DNA from: an uncultured Lachnospiraceae bacterium
GTDB taxonomy: Bacteria; Bacillota; Clostridia; Lachnospirales; Lachnospiraceae
Reading direction: 5' to 3'
Assembly (NCBI GenBank): GCA_946558465.1
Contig: CAMNTM010000019.1
Coordinates: 1 to 58,555 of the forward strand
Length of the DNA stretch: 58,555 nt
The notes beneath the pieces were generated by a model. The model was given only the letters and a program-made list of their open reading frames with translations, was not told where the DNA came from and did no database searches. Positions within the stretch are counted from its first letter, which is position 1. Each line of letters opens with the position of its first letter. The translations under genes were made by a program, and so were the position numbers. Of this stretch, positions 9,501 to 17,308 are shown piece after piece.

Positions 9501-9543
9501 TCCATACACCTCCCTGAAAAGCGTCATATTTTTTTCTATTGTA

Positions 9544-10026
9544 TCACATTTGATTTATATCCTTCAACCTTTTCCGACGTTTCCTGCCTCTCCAGTAATG
9601 AATCTGGAACACCTCTCTTGGAATCGATACCACAAATGCGATTCCAAGCACAATCCCAAACGCAACCTTCACAGACTCCAGTCCTCTTTGTCCTGCGGCG
9701 GCAAGCTGATTTGTCACAAGATAGTATGCCGTATAATAAATACCTGCTCCCGGAACAAGCGGAATAATCCCAGCCAGAAGAAAAATGGTAATAGGGCATT
9801 TCATGCGCACTGTCAGCATACGCGATAAAAATACAGCCGCCAATGCAGCAAAAAAGGAAGCAGTTGAGGCAGAGACTGCGGTAAGTGTAAACTGGTACAC
9901 AAGCCATCCTACAGTACCCGTAATTCCACAGCTTATATAGTACCTTCTGGGCACATTAAAAAGTATAACATATGCTACTGTTCCGACAAAAGGTGCAAAA
10001 ACATTGATAACAAGCTCTCTTATCAT
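9544..10026 (-). CDS. threonine/serine exporter, ThrE-2 (DUF3815-like) half
   Basis: 160 residues, about four or five membrane helices, matching the small half of the split ThrE exporter (FAPFVGTVAYVILF, AGIIPLVPGAGIYY). With the larger half encoded immediately upstream it should form the hydroxy-amino-acid exporter. The two genes overlap by 4 bp (ATGA), implying translational coupling. The C-terminus is basic and cytoplasmic (RGRKRRKR). Confidence 0.85.
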   Translation of the reverse strand: MIRELVINVFAPFVGTVAYVILFNVPRRYYISCGITGTVGWLVYQFTLTAVSASTASFFAALAAVFLSRMLTVRMKCPITIFLLAGIIPLVPGAGIYYTAYYLVTNQLAAAGQRGLESVKVAFGIVLGIAFVVSIPREVFQIHYWRGRKRRKRLKDINQM

Positions 10027-11255
10027 ACTGCCAGGCCTCCAATCAAATTGTTATATGCTGCAAGTGTAACTCCGACACCGATTGCTATATATACAAACAC
10101 AAGTAATGCATCAATCATACGCACTGTGCCGGACAAAAAATCACTGTCAGATATATCTCGAATTGCATTCACAAAAGCAACCCCCGGAATCAACGGCATA
10201 ATTGCTCCTATAATCATTCCCTCCAGACGGAGCATCTTAAGTCCCGGAATATGCATAGCCAATATAGCCAGAAGCGTCATTATAACTCCGCCTACAATAT
10301 TCACAATAATCTTAGAAAGCTTTCCCTTCTTTGCGATCAGCACCCAGACATATATCAGACAGCCAATTCCAAAAGATACAATACTCTCCGGCACAGAGGA
10401 ACCCAAAAGCATGGCAAATACACCGCTTCCCGTTCCTGCTGCCAGGACCTGGAAAGCCCCTTTCTTAGGCGGAATCCTATCAATAATCTCTAATTTTGCA
10501 AACGCCTCTTCTACCCCCACATGTCCTGCCGATATCTCCCGCGAAAGGTCATTTACCTCTGCCACAATCCCAAGATGTGAGGCGGAAAGAGGAACATGCT
10601 TAACCTTGCAGTAATCCTCTCCTGATTCACTCTGAGCACTGATGAAAATTGCATGGCTCATTGTAAAGACATCCACCTGTTCTATATGAAACCTCCGGCA
10701 GATACGCTTCATCGTTTCCTCCACACGAAAAATCTCTCCGCCGTTCTTCAAAAGAATTCTCCCCGCCTCCAGTGCCAGATCTGCCACCTTTTTTACATCA
10801 ATTTCCAAATCCAGCTGTTTTTTCAGATAAATCATATCCGTCAGCTGTTTGCCTTCCTCGAAAATCGGCTTTTTGTAATTTTTCACAAAAAAATCCTCTA
10901 CAATATGTGAATTTATAAATCCACACTTCTTATAAAAAGCCAATGTTCCCTCACTGTTTCCAGTTCCCACATACATCGTATCACAACTTCCGCTGTAGTG
11001 CTCACAGATATAGCGTATCATGTATTTTCCATAGCCGCGCCCCTGATATGCCTCTGCTGTAGCTATGTTCTTGAGCTCACAGCTCCTGTTCTTCATTCTC
11101 ACAACGACACATACAGTCAAAACATCTCCATTCTCACTGAGTTCAAACATCTCTCCCTCATCCAAATACCGCTCAATCATATCCTCCTGCGGGTCTGCAA
11201 GAAGCAGCATATCCATGTAGTCTCTTTTATTTTCTGTAATCCGACAAATCTCCAT
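10023..11255 (-). CDS. GNAT acetyltransferase fused to ThrE-1 exporter half
   Basis: 410 residues in two parts. Residues 1-147 are a GNAT N-acetyltransferase with the acetyl-CoA motif QGRGYGKYM at 71-79 and the FYKKCGF motif at 108-114. Residues about 152-410 are the ThrE-1 (DUF1212) half: a cytoplasmic segment with the usual FTMSHAIFIS-like region, then about five helices including IPGVAFVNAIRDI. ThrE-1 normally starts at the VADLALEAGRILL segment (157-169), so the acetyltransferase is an added domain. There is no stop or ribosome site between the parts. An inferred role is acetylating the exported amino acid, or regulation by acetylation. Confidence 0.85.
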   Translation of the reverse strand: MEICRITENKRDYMDMLLLADPQEDMIERYLDEGEMFELSENGDVLTVCVVVRMKNRSCELKNIATAEAYQGRGYGKYMIRYICEHYSGSCDTMYVGTGNSEGTLAFYKKCGFINSHIVEDFFVKNYKKPIFEEGKQLTDMIYLKKQLDLEIDVKKVADLALEAGRILLKNGGEIFRVEETMKRICRRFHIEQVDVFTMSHAIFISAQSESGEDYCKVKHVPLSASHLGIVAEVNDLSREISAGHVGVEEAFAKLEIIDRIPPKKGAFQVLAAGTGSGVFAMLLGSSVPESIVSFGIGCLIYVWVLIAKKGKLSKIIVNIVGGVIMTLLAILAMHIPGLKMLRLEGMIIGAIMPLIPGVAFVNAIRDISDSDFLSGTVRMIDALLVFVYIAIGVGVTLAAYNNLIGGLAV

Positions 11256-11284
11256 GCCTTACCTCTTTTATATAATGATGTCTT

Positions 11285-11293
11285 ATTATATCA
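11285..11293 (-). promoter_or_regulatory. extended -10 promoter of the ThrE operon
   Basis: The minus strand carries TGATATAAT, an extended -10 element, about 30 bp upstream of the GNAT-ThrE start. I see no good -35 box, which is consistent with an extended -10 promoter. Confidence 0.4.
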
Positions 11294-11316
11294 CTATCCT
11301 ATGAAAAATAGTATTA

Positions 11317-12333
11317 CTATTGTCTTCCTATGCTGTCTCTTCCTGCAGGATATGCCGCCACATTACCTGCGCTGTCATAGAGAACACCCTTTATGCTGGA
11401 ATATTCTGGATTTCCTGGAGCTGCCTCAATATACATCAGATACGGCAGCGTATCAAAAGTTCCCGGCTCAATATATGTAATATTTTCCGGTATATAAACA
11501 TCTGTAATCAGATATGCCTGACTGTCAAAAGCTCCTCTTGCTATTCCAATGCAGCTCTCATGAGAAGGAAGAACAAGAAGTCCTCCAAATATTGCCTCTG
11601 CCTCTCCCGTACAGGCAGTAATATACCCGGAATCATTTGAAATAAATCCCGGAAACTCACTCCAGCCCGCATAAAGAGTCAAAGTTTCCCTATCCTCTGA
11701 CAAACCGCCAAAAGGAGTCAGTCCTTGTGCATCCTCATACCAGCCGGTGAACATCTTACCCAGTCTTTTGGGAGTGCCCAATATATCTATAGTAAAATCT
11801 GACACTCCGAAAGTATTGTCAATAATTTCCGGAAAACCGCCGTTTCCATATGCTGTAACCCTAATTTCTGCGGGTTTCGCATCTTCTGGATTTTCCACCT
11901 TCGGGGTTTCCGCTGTCAGATTATCCTTTTCACTGTCAGCATTCTTAAGTGAATACACCATCCCATTATTTCTATCCGCTCCCACATCCAAGTCTTTTCC
12001 TTCCTCTATGTCATCTGCAACCCATTCTGCATTCACAAACTTTGTGATCTCAAGCTCTGGATTGTACATGTTAATTCCGTATTTAAGAAAATCTGTCTCC
12101 CCTGCCAATTCCGAATACAAATTTGTACGATCTTCTAAAAATCTTTCTGTAAATATACGGCTTCGTGCACCTCCATCTTCTTCTGCCGCCAATTCATGAT
12201 ATTTCACACTTTGTCTGTTTACACATAGACAAAGTAAGATTACACCTGTCAGAACAACAAATACTCTGGATATACTTTTCCGTAAAGGATACCCGCCAGT
12301 AAATGTCAGCTCCAATCTTAAAATATCTTCCAT
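11317..12333 (-). CDS. membrane-anchored LRR (BspA-type) surface protein
   Basis: 338 residues. A single N-terminal membrane segment (about 22-40) acts as an uncleaved anchor. A charged linker follows, then an InlB B-repeat-like module (TIDILGTPKRLGKMFTGWYE...LTLYAGW, near 190-235) and an LRR_5/BspA-type repeat region near the end (GAFDSQAYLITDVYIPENI, GTFDTLPYLMYIEA, GNPEYSSIKGVLYD). These modules are typical of surface or adhesion proteins. The start codon is uncertain within about 20 residues. It stands alone between the ThrE operon and the grd terminator. Confidence 0.7.
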   Translation of the reverse strand: MEDILRLELTFTGGYPLRKSISRVFVVLTGVILLCLCVNRQSVKYHELAAEEDGGARSRIFTERFLEDRTNLYSELAGETDFLKYGINMYNPELEITKFVNAEWVADDIEEGKDLDVGADRNNGMVYSLKNADSEKDNLTAETPKVENPEDAKPAEIRVTAYGNGGFPEIIDNTFGVSDFTIDILGTPKRLGKMFTGWYEDAQGLTPFGGLSEDRETLTLYAGWSEFPGFISNDSGYITACTGEAEAIFGGLLVLPSHESCIGIARGAFDSQAYLITDVYIPENITYIEPGTFDTLPYLMYIEAAPGNPEYSSIKGVLYDSAGNVAAYPAGRDSIGRQ

Positions 12334-12384
12334 AATTCCATCACCTGTTTATATTTACGGTGCCTTTCTCCACCATAAAAGAAA

Positions 12385-12428
12385 GGGAAAGCGTAAATTC
12401 AGCATATTTTACTGACCGCCGCTTTCCC
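12385..12428 (-). terminator. terminator of the grd operon
   Basis: GGGAAAGCG and CGCTTTCCC form a perfect 9-bp stem around a 26-nt loop that itself can pair (CAG...CTG), followed on the minus strand by TTTCTTTT. It lies about 24 bp after the grdD stop. Confidence 0.7.
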
Positions 12429-12451
12429 ATAAAATTTTGACGCTGCACAAA

Positions 12452-13606
12452 TTAACTTACATACCCAGCCTTCTTAAGCTCTTCCTCAGCCTTTGCAAGA
12501 TTTGCATCGGATACACGGACAATCGGGCCTGTACAGCCCATTCCGCTCTCAGCATAGATATTAATTTTCCACAGCGCCTTTACTGCATCCTCTAAGTCCA
12601 TGACTTCGATTCCCGCTATCTGCGCTGTTACAATTTCCTTCGGCGGTTCCTTGACTTCTTCTGCTGCTCCTGCCGGCTTCTGAGAAGCTTTAAGAGCATC
12701 TAAGATTTCATTAAATCCCGCCTTTTTCACTGCCGCAAACTCTTCCTTTGCAGTCTCAAATACTTTTCCTCTTACCAGCTGTCCGGCATAACGAATCGCA
12801 TTCGCAATTACTGGTGCACCGCTCGCTCTGGACACAATCATTACCAACTGCTCATAGCCTTCTCCGATTCCCGGACCATATCCATAGCCTGTTGCCTCAA
12901 AGCTTCCTCCGGTATTAAAGGAGGATAACATCTTAACCAGAATATTTCCTGTAAGGGAATCTGTCACCATAATGTCAGGAGAAGCCTGAAGCACATCATT
13001 TCCCCTCATTACACATCCGCCGTCTGCTCTTCCGGACTCCGCAAATGTAATATCATATCCCTTTTCCTGGAGCTGTTTCAGCGCCTTCTCTGTCTGCCGC
13101 GCACCGTCTACATTCAAAATACCTACTGTCGGCTTTTTGATTCCGCATGCCTTTGCAGTTATGATTCCGTACACTGCATTTTTAATCATTCCTTCAATAC
13201 GATCTGTACTTGAAGTTCCGGTTGTATTTGCAATGAACATCTCTTTCGCAGTTGCCGGAGTCACACAACGACCCACTGTAGAGACACCGATGGGGAACGG
13301 AAAATGCATGGTTACTGCCGCATCTACCTCTCCGTTTTTCAACATCTCCTCCATACGGTCATGGCCTTCCTCGTCATTTGCAACCTTGACAGTCGTAACT
13401 CCTTCTGCCTCTAATGTTCCGATGTAATATACATCAATTCCATCCTTAGCTGCCTCTACGGCCGCCTTCATGGAATTTTCCTCTCCATGCTCGCTGCCCA
13501 TACCTGTAAGAGCTACCTTTGGTCTCTTTCCAAAACTTCCTGTCTCAAGACCCTGAGCCATCTCCATAAAGGTATCGGCAATCATTCTTTCAATATTATT
13601 TGCCAT
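12452..13606 (-). CDS. grdD: glycine reductase complex component GrdD
   Basis: 384 residues, the normal GrdD length, with the PlsX/phosphotransacetylase-like fold (GMGSEHGEEN near the start, MHFPFPIGVS, CVTPATAKEMF, GYGYGPGIGEGYEQLVMIVSRASGAPV). Together with GrdC it forms protein C, which takes the carboxymethyl group bound to the GrdA selenol and releases acetyl phosphate by phosphorolysis. The ATG at 13606 is preferred over a GTG two codons earlier because AGGGGGA lies 8 nt upstream and the length then matches the family. It starts 14 bp after grdC and is the last gene of the operon. Confidence 0.94.
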   Translation of the reverse strand: MANNIERMIADTFMEMAQGLETGSFGKRPKVALTGMGSEHGEENSMKAAVEAAKDGIDVYYIGTLEAEGVTTVKVANDEEGHDRMEEMLKNGEVDAAVTMHFPFPIGVSTVGRCVTPATAKEMFIANTTGTSSTDRIEGMIKNAVYGIITAKACGIKKPTVGILNVDGARQTEKALKQLQEKGYDITFAESGRADGGCVMRGNDVLQASPDIMVTDSLTGNILVKMLSSFNTGGSFEATGYGYGPGIGEGYEQLVMIVSRASGAPVIANAIRYAGQLVRGKVFETAKEEFAAVKKAGFNEILDALKASQKPAGAAEEVKEPPKEIVTAQIAGIEVMDLEDAVKALWKINIYAESGMGCTGPIVRVSDANLAKAEEELKKAGYVS

Positions 13607-13620
13607 TGTCACCGTCCCCC

Positions 13621-15159
13621 TTACTCTGCCATCAGGGAAGCAGCAAAATCTTTCATAGCCTTTGCAATCAATTCTTTTACCTCTTCCTCAGATACACCTG
13701 CAGCTGCTTCTGCCTCTGCCTTCGTATTTGCCTGAATCACAAAGGATACACCGTCAAACAGGTTCGTCATACGTCCGAGGAATAAGCTTCCTTTTCCGAT
13801 AATCATTGCGTTCTTAATCTTTCCTGCAAGTATATCCTCTCTTGCAAAGCCAATATACGGTACACCAGAAGGAATATGCCCCTGGGTCGGTGCCCAGCCT
13901 GTAAGACCATGCTCTGCACTAAAGGAAGCCAGCTCTTTTCTGTCAAGTTCACCCTTCTTTACTGCCAGTGCTGCAATCATCTTATAATTCGCCATCGGTA
14001 CATCTCCTGCTCCTGCCGGCTTTGTGATATCCGGATTCTGCATCTCTGGTGAATATTTATCAATATCAGTAATCTTAAGCCCTGCTCTTTCAAGCGGATC
14101 AGCTACAAGACTTCCGATAACATTCTGCGGTGCACTTCCTGTTCCTACCGTATGACGTCCCAGAATGTCAAGGTTAATCTCCGGATTCACTCCGTCATTT
14201 TCAGAAAGAATTACACAAAAGCCTGCAAGACAATCCTCTAAAATAGGAAGTCCCTTCTTTACATGGTCCTTTCCGTTCATTCCAAGCTTTGCGGTACATC
14301 CTCCTGCCGTCACTGCCACACATTTGTAGGCGCCGGATTTAACTAGAGCTGCTGCCTCGATCAATGCATGAGACGGCCCCGCACAGAATCCACGGCTGTC
14401 GGAACCTGTAGCATTCTTCAGCCCGGCAATCTCTGCTGCTGCCTTTGCAAAGTTTCCGCCGCCTCTCTGGTTCATATCTCCGCATGCTTCCTCAGCACAG
14501 TCGATTACATATTCAACGTCATCCTTGCTGATCCCTGCATTTTGAATACCATAAAGAAGTGCAAGCACATTGGAAGCCTTGCTCATCAAATTTTCATGCA
14601 TAACATGTGCAGAAAGATTTACATCAATATCGTGTGCTCTCTTCACACAGCCTACCAGCTTCCCTGCCACATACAGTCCCTCTGCATGCTCTTCCTTTAC
14701 TGCTGCTTCGATTTCAGAAAGCTCTGTGCCTGCCTCCACTCTCGCAATAATGTCCTCTGTTATAATCGGATCTGCCGCAAGAGCCTCTTTATGTGCACAT
14801 ACAAAGTCTTTGTCAAGCTTTACTACCTCAAACTGATCACATGCCTGTACAAGGAGAATAAACTCTTCCTCTGGCATAATCTCGCCGTATTTTCCGTATC
14901 TTACTGCTCCTTCTTTTACCTTATCATAGTAGGGGAATTCTACCTGGGAAAGATCCTCTGGTGTTGCATTTCCAATATATACCTGATTCGGCCAGTAATT
15001 CACACACTCCTCATAGGAACGAAGATGACTTCCCAGCTCTTTTAAATACTCAGACTCTGGATTTACGATTCTTTCTGTCGTCTGAGTTGTTCCATTATAT
15101 ATCACCATCTGCGGTGTATGGGCCAGCACATAGCCGGCTCCCTTGATTACACTGTTCAT
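13621..15159 (-). CDS. grdC: glycine reductase complex component GrdC
   Basis: 512 residues, the standard GrdC size, with a thiolase/KASIII-like arrangement (RGFCAGPSHALIEAAALVKSG, VTAGGCTAKLGMNGKDH, GWAPTQGHIPSGVPY). With GrdD it makes protein C, converting the Se-carboxymethyl form of GrdA to acetyl phosphate. The start is set at the ATG at 15159 because the protein then begins MNSVIKGAGY as in relatives; a GTG five codons earlier overlaps the ribosome site. A strong hairpin terminator separates it from grdA, so grdCD expression depends on read-through or a separate start. Confidence 0.94.
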   Translation of the reverse strand: MNSVIKGAGYVLAHTPQMVIYNGTTQTTERIVNPESEYLKELGSHLRSYEECVNYWPNQVYIGNATPEDLSQVEFPYYDKVKEGAVRYGKYGEIMPEEEFILLVQACDQFEVVKLDKDFVCAHKEALAADPIITEDIIARVEAGTELSEIEAAVKEEHAEGLYVAGKLVGCVKRAHDIDVNLSAHVMHENLMSKASNVLALLYGIQNAGISKDDVEYVIDCAEEACGDMNQRGGGNFAKAAAEIAGLKNATGSDSRGFCAGPSHALIEAAALVKSGAYKCVAVTAGGCTAKLGMNGKDHVKKGLPILEDCLAGFCVILSENDGVNPEINLDILGRHTVGTGSAPQNVIGSLVADPLERAGLKITDIDKYSPEMQNPDITKPAGAGDVPMANYKMIAALAVKKGELDRKELASFSAEHGLTGWAPTQGHIPSGVPYIGFAREDILAGKIKNAMIIGKGSLFLGRMTNLFDGVSFVIQANTKAEAEAAAGVSEEEVKELIAKAMKDFAASLMAE

Positions 15160-15230
15160 TTCTTTATTTACCACCTTTCTTTGCTTCTTGTGAGGGCTTA
15201 TCAGCTCTGCCCCGAAGGGACTTGTACTAG

Positions 15231-15270
15231 AAAAAGGCAGACCCCCTGGTGGGTCACCTTAGGGCCTGCC
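15231..15270 (-). terminator. strong hairpin terminator between grdA and grdC
   Basis: GGCAGGCCC and GGGTCTGCC form a 9-bp GC-rich stem (one G-U) with a 17-nt loop, followed immediately by TTTTT on the minus strand. It lies 17 bp after the grdA stop and about 70 bp before grdC, so it would end most transcripts after grdA. Confidence 0.8.
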
Positions 15271-15287
15271 CTGTTTCCGTTCTTTTT

Positions 15288-15761
15288 CTACAAATATTTG
15301 CAGAATTCATCTCTGATAGAACTCATCTCGCTGATAATATCGTCAACATCAAGTACCATTTCCATCATACTTACCTGCTCGTCATAAACAGCATCATCGA
15401 ATTCATCCTTCATCTCTGGTTCACATACGTGATACGTCGTAAGTCCAAGCTGGACCCCTGTCAATGGACCTGCGAATGTCGGGTCGCCTGCTGTTACAGT
15501 CTCTGCTGCAAGACCTGCAGCTTCGCCTTCTGCCGCACCCAGGATAACTACTATGTTCTCCGGGCCGTACTCCTCAGCAAACTCCTTAACCCTTTTTTGA
15601 TTCTCTAAGTCCATTGCGCCTGCGCTCGTTCAGACGAAACATTCCGTTGATGAAAAGATTACCTCTGCACCGGCTGTCTGAACGCACTCTGCGATCGCCG
15701 GCCCCGGAATTCCATCACGGTCTCCGATAATTATTGCTTTTTTCCCTTCTAAAATAGCCAT
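15288..15761 (-). CDS. grdA: glycine reductase selenoprotein A (Sec-containing)
   Basis: 157 residues when the in-frame TGA at 15630-15632 is read as selenocysteine (residue 44). Protein A is the small shared selenoprotein of glycine/sarcosine/betaine reductases. Its selenol accepts the carboxymethyl group from protein B and is then recharged by thioredoxin. The N-terminus ([20 protein letters not shown]) and the redox motif ECFVU (CxxU, Cys41/Sec44) are diagnostic, and the frame continues smoothly into [23 protein letters not shown] precedes the ATG at 15761. A conventional gene call would keep only the 108-codon part from 15614, losing the active site. Confidence 0.96.
15630..15632 (-). other. 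selenocysteine codon (TGA) of grdA
   Basis: In-frame TGA at codon 44, in the context Glu-Cys-Phe-Val-Sec-Thr-Ser-Ala-Gly, exactly where GrdA proteins carry selenocysteine. The next nucleotides include GCGCAGGCGC, which may contribute to a bacterial SECIS hairpin, but I cannot fold it convincingly by eye. Confidence 0.93.
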
Positions 15762-15822
15762 AATTATGCTTTCTCCTTTCTTGTGTGGTAAAAACATTGT
15801 CTATGATTAAGAAGTAATATCC

Positions 15823-16149
15823 TTAGATATACTTCTGAATCATCGCTTCGATGCTCTCTGGCGTTGCTTCTTCCTTTACAACCTCTTCAATCTTCTCGCC
15901 ATCCTTATAGATTGCCATTACCGGAAGACCAAGAATCTTCTGGCCGATCGCAAGACGACGTGCCTTTGTTGTATTCAGCGACGTGAATTTCATCTTATCT
16001 CCGTAGGTCTCTGCAAACTCATGCACCTTCGGCATAAGCGCCTGACATGGTACACAGCCGTCACCATAAAAGTCTACAAATACATAACCCTCTGCCTCCA
16101 GAACCTCAGTCTGGAATGTGTTCTTATCTACATCTATCACGGGTATCAT
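15823..16149 (-). CDS. trxA: glycine-reductase-linked thioredoxin
   Basis: 108 residues with a thioredoxin fold. The active site is GCVPC (Cys32, Cys35) instead of WCGPC. This variant is known from thioredoxins of glycine-reducing Clostridia such as Eubacterium acidaminophilum. It passes electrons from TrxB to oxidised GrdA. It sits between trxB and grdA in the grd operon, which supports a dedicated role. The ribosome site AAGAGGAGG lies close before the ATG. Confidence 0.93.
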   Translation of the reverse strand: MIPVIDVDKNTFQTEVLEAEGYVFVDFYGDGCVPCQALMPKVHEFAETYGDKMKFTSLNTTKARRLAIGQKILGLPVMAIYKDGEKIEEVVKEEATPESIEAMIQKYI

Positions 16150-16176
16150 CCTCCTCTTAAAATATATTTACACTAA

Positions 16177-16230
16177 CCCGCAGAAAAACCGCCTCCTGCC
16201 GCTTGAAAAGTTTTCCTGCTTCTCTGCGGG
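16177..16230 (-). other. intercistronic stem-loop between trxB and trxA
   Basis: CCCGCAGA and TCTGCGGG form a perfect 8-bp stem enclosing about 38 nt. There is no T-run after it (TTAGTG), so it is not a standard terminator; it may stabilise or process the mRNA between trxB and trxA. Confidence 0.5.
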
Positions 16231-16237
16231 ATACTGC

Positions 16238-17182
16238 CTAGAAATAATCAGACATGCTTCTCTCTACCTGCACTGCCGCAATCGCTCCGTCTGCCGCCGC
16301 TGTCACAACCTGGCGCAGGCTCTTGATACGTACATCTCCTGCCGCATAAACACCGGGAATATTTGTATGCATATCTTCGTCTGTCTTGATATATCCACGC
16401 TCGTCCATGTCAATAATTCCCTCAAAGATCTTGGAATTCGGAATAGTTCCGATGAAGCCGAACAAACCAAACATACCGTCATCCTCATCTGCAACAACCT
16501 TAGTAATTTCTCCGGTCTTCACATTCTTTACCGTCATCTCGGAAAGAATCTCATCTCCGCCAAGCTCCTCTACTACGGTATCCCACATAAACTCAAGCTT
16601 CGGATTCTTAAATGCCTTCTCCTGAATAGATTTTGCTGCACGAAGCTCATTTCTTCTGTGAATCAGCGTTACCTTCCTTGCAAACTTGGTCAGATACATT
16701 GCTTCCTCAACAGCAGAATCTCCGCCGCCTACTACATACACCTCAAAGTCCTCAAAGAAGTTCGCATCACAGGTTGCACAGTAGGATACACCTTTACCCA
16801 TATACTCTGCCTCACCCTTACAGCCTATAGGTCTTGCATGAGCGCCTGTTGCGATAATCACATTCTTTCCCTGATACTCTGCCTTCGCGCTCTTAAGTAC
16901 CTTTACCTCACCATCAAGGGATACCTCGGTAATCGTATCGGATACACGCTCAGCACCAAACTTTGCTGCCTGCTCTGTCATTCTTGCAATCAAAGACGGG
17001 CCTGACTCGCCCTCTACTGTCTGTCCGGGATAGTTCTCAATCTCATCCGTGATTGCAATCTGTCCGCCGTCCTGTCCCTTTTCGATAATCAGAACTGACA
17101 GACGGCTTCTCCCTGCGTACAGTCCTGCCGCTAAACCGGCAGGACCTGCACCCAGGACAATTACGTCATAAATTTTGCTCAT
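16238..17182 (-). CDS. trxB: thioredoxin reductase
   Basis: 314 residues, the low-molecular-weight thioredoxin reductase type. It has an N-terminal FAD-binding GAGPAGLAAGLYAG (11-24), the redox-active CATC (Cys135, Cys138), a second Rossmann motif GGGDSAVEEAMYL for NADPH, and a C-terminal YAAGDVR FAD motif. It reduces the adjacent TrxA with NADPH, supplying electrons for glycine reduction. It lies third in the grd transcription unit, between grdB and trxA, and is preceded by a possible internal promoter. Confidence 0.95.
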   Translation of the reverse strand: MSKIYDVIVLGAGPAGLAAGLYAGRSRLSVLIIEKGQDGGQIAITDEIENYPGQTVEGESGPSLIARMTEQAAKFGAERVSDTITEVSLDGEVKVLKSAKAEYQGKNVIIATGAHARPIGCKGEAEYMGKGVSYCATCDANFFEDFEVYVVGGGDSAVEEAMYLTKFARKVTLIHRRNELRAAKSIQEKAFKNPKLEFMWDTVVEELGGDEILSEMTVKNVKTGEITKVVADEDDGMFGLFGFIGTIPNSKIFEGIIDMDERGYIKTDEDMHTNIPGVYAAGDVRIKSLRQVVTAAADGAIAAVQVERSMSDYF

Positions 17183-17230
17183 AACGAAAATTCTCCTCTT
17201 TTTATCATTTATTCATTACTCTGATATAAG

Positions 17231-17240
17231 ATTATATCAT
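17231..17240 (-). promoter_or_regulatory. possible internal promoter before trxB
   Basis: The minus strand reads TGATATAAT, an extended -10 element, about 50 bp upstream of trxB in a 126-bp AT-rich gap. A small inverted repeat (TGCACAT/ATGTGCA) lies between this and the grdB stop. No good -35 is visible. Confidence 0.35.
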
Positions 17241-17308
17241 CTATGAACTTAAAATGAAATGTTTATCATGCACATTTTTTGTTTCAAAACATATCATGTG
17301 CACAATTT

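Noticed and set aside
9536-9907. 123-codon minus-strand frame overlapping the small ThrE gene
   Set aside because: A shadow frame; the overlapping ThrE half has family similarity and a coupled start.
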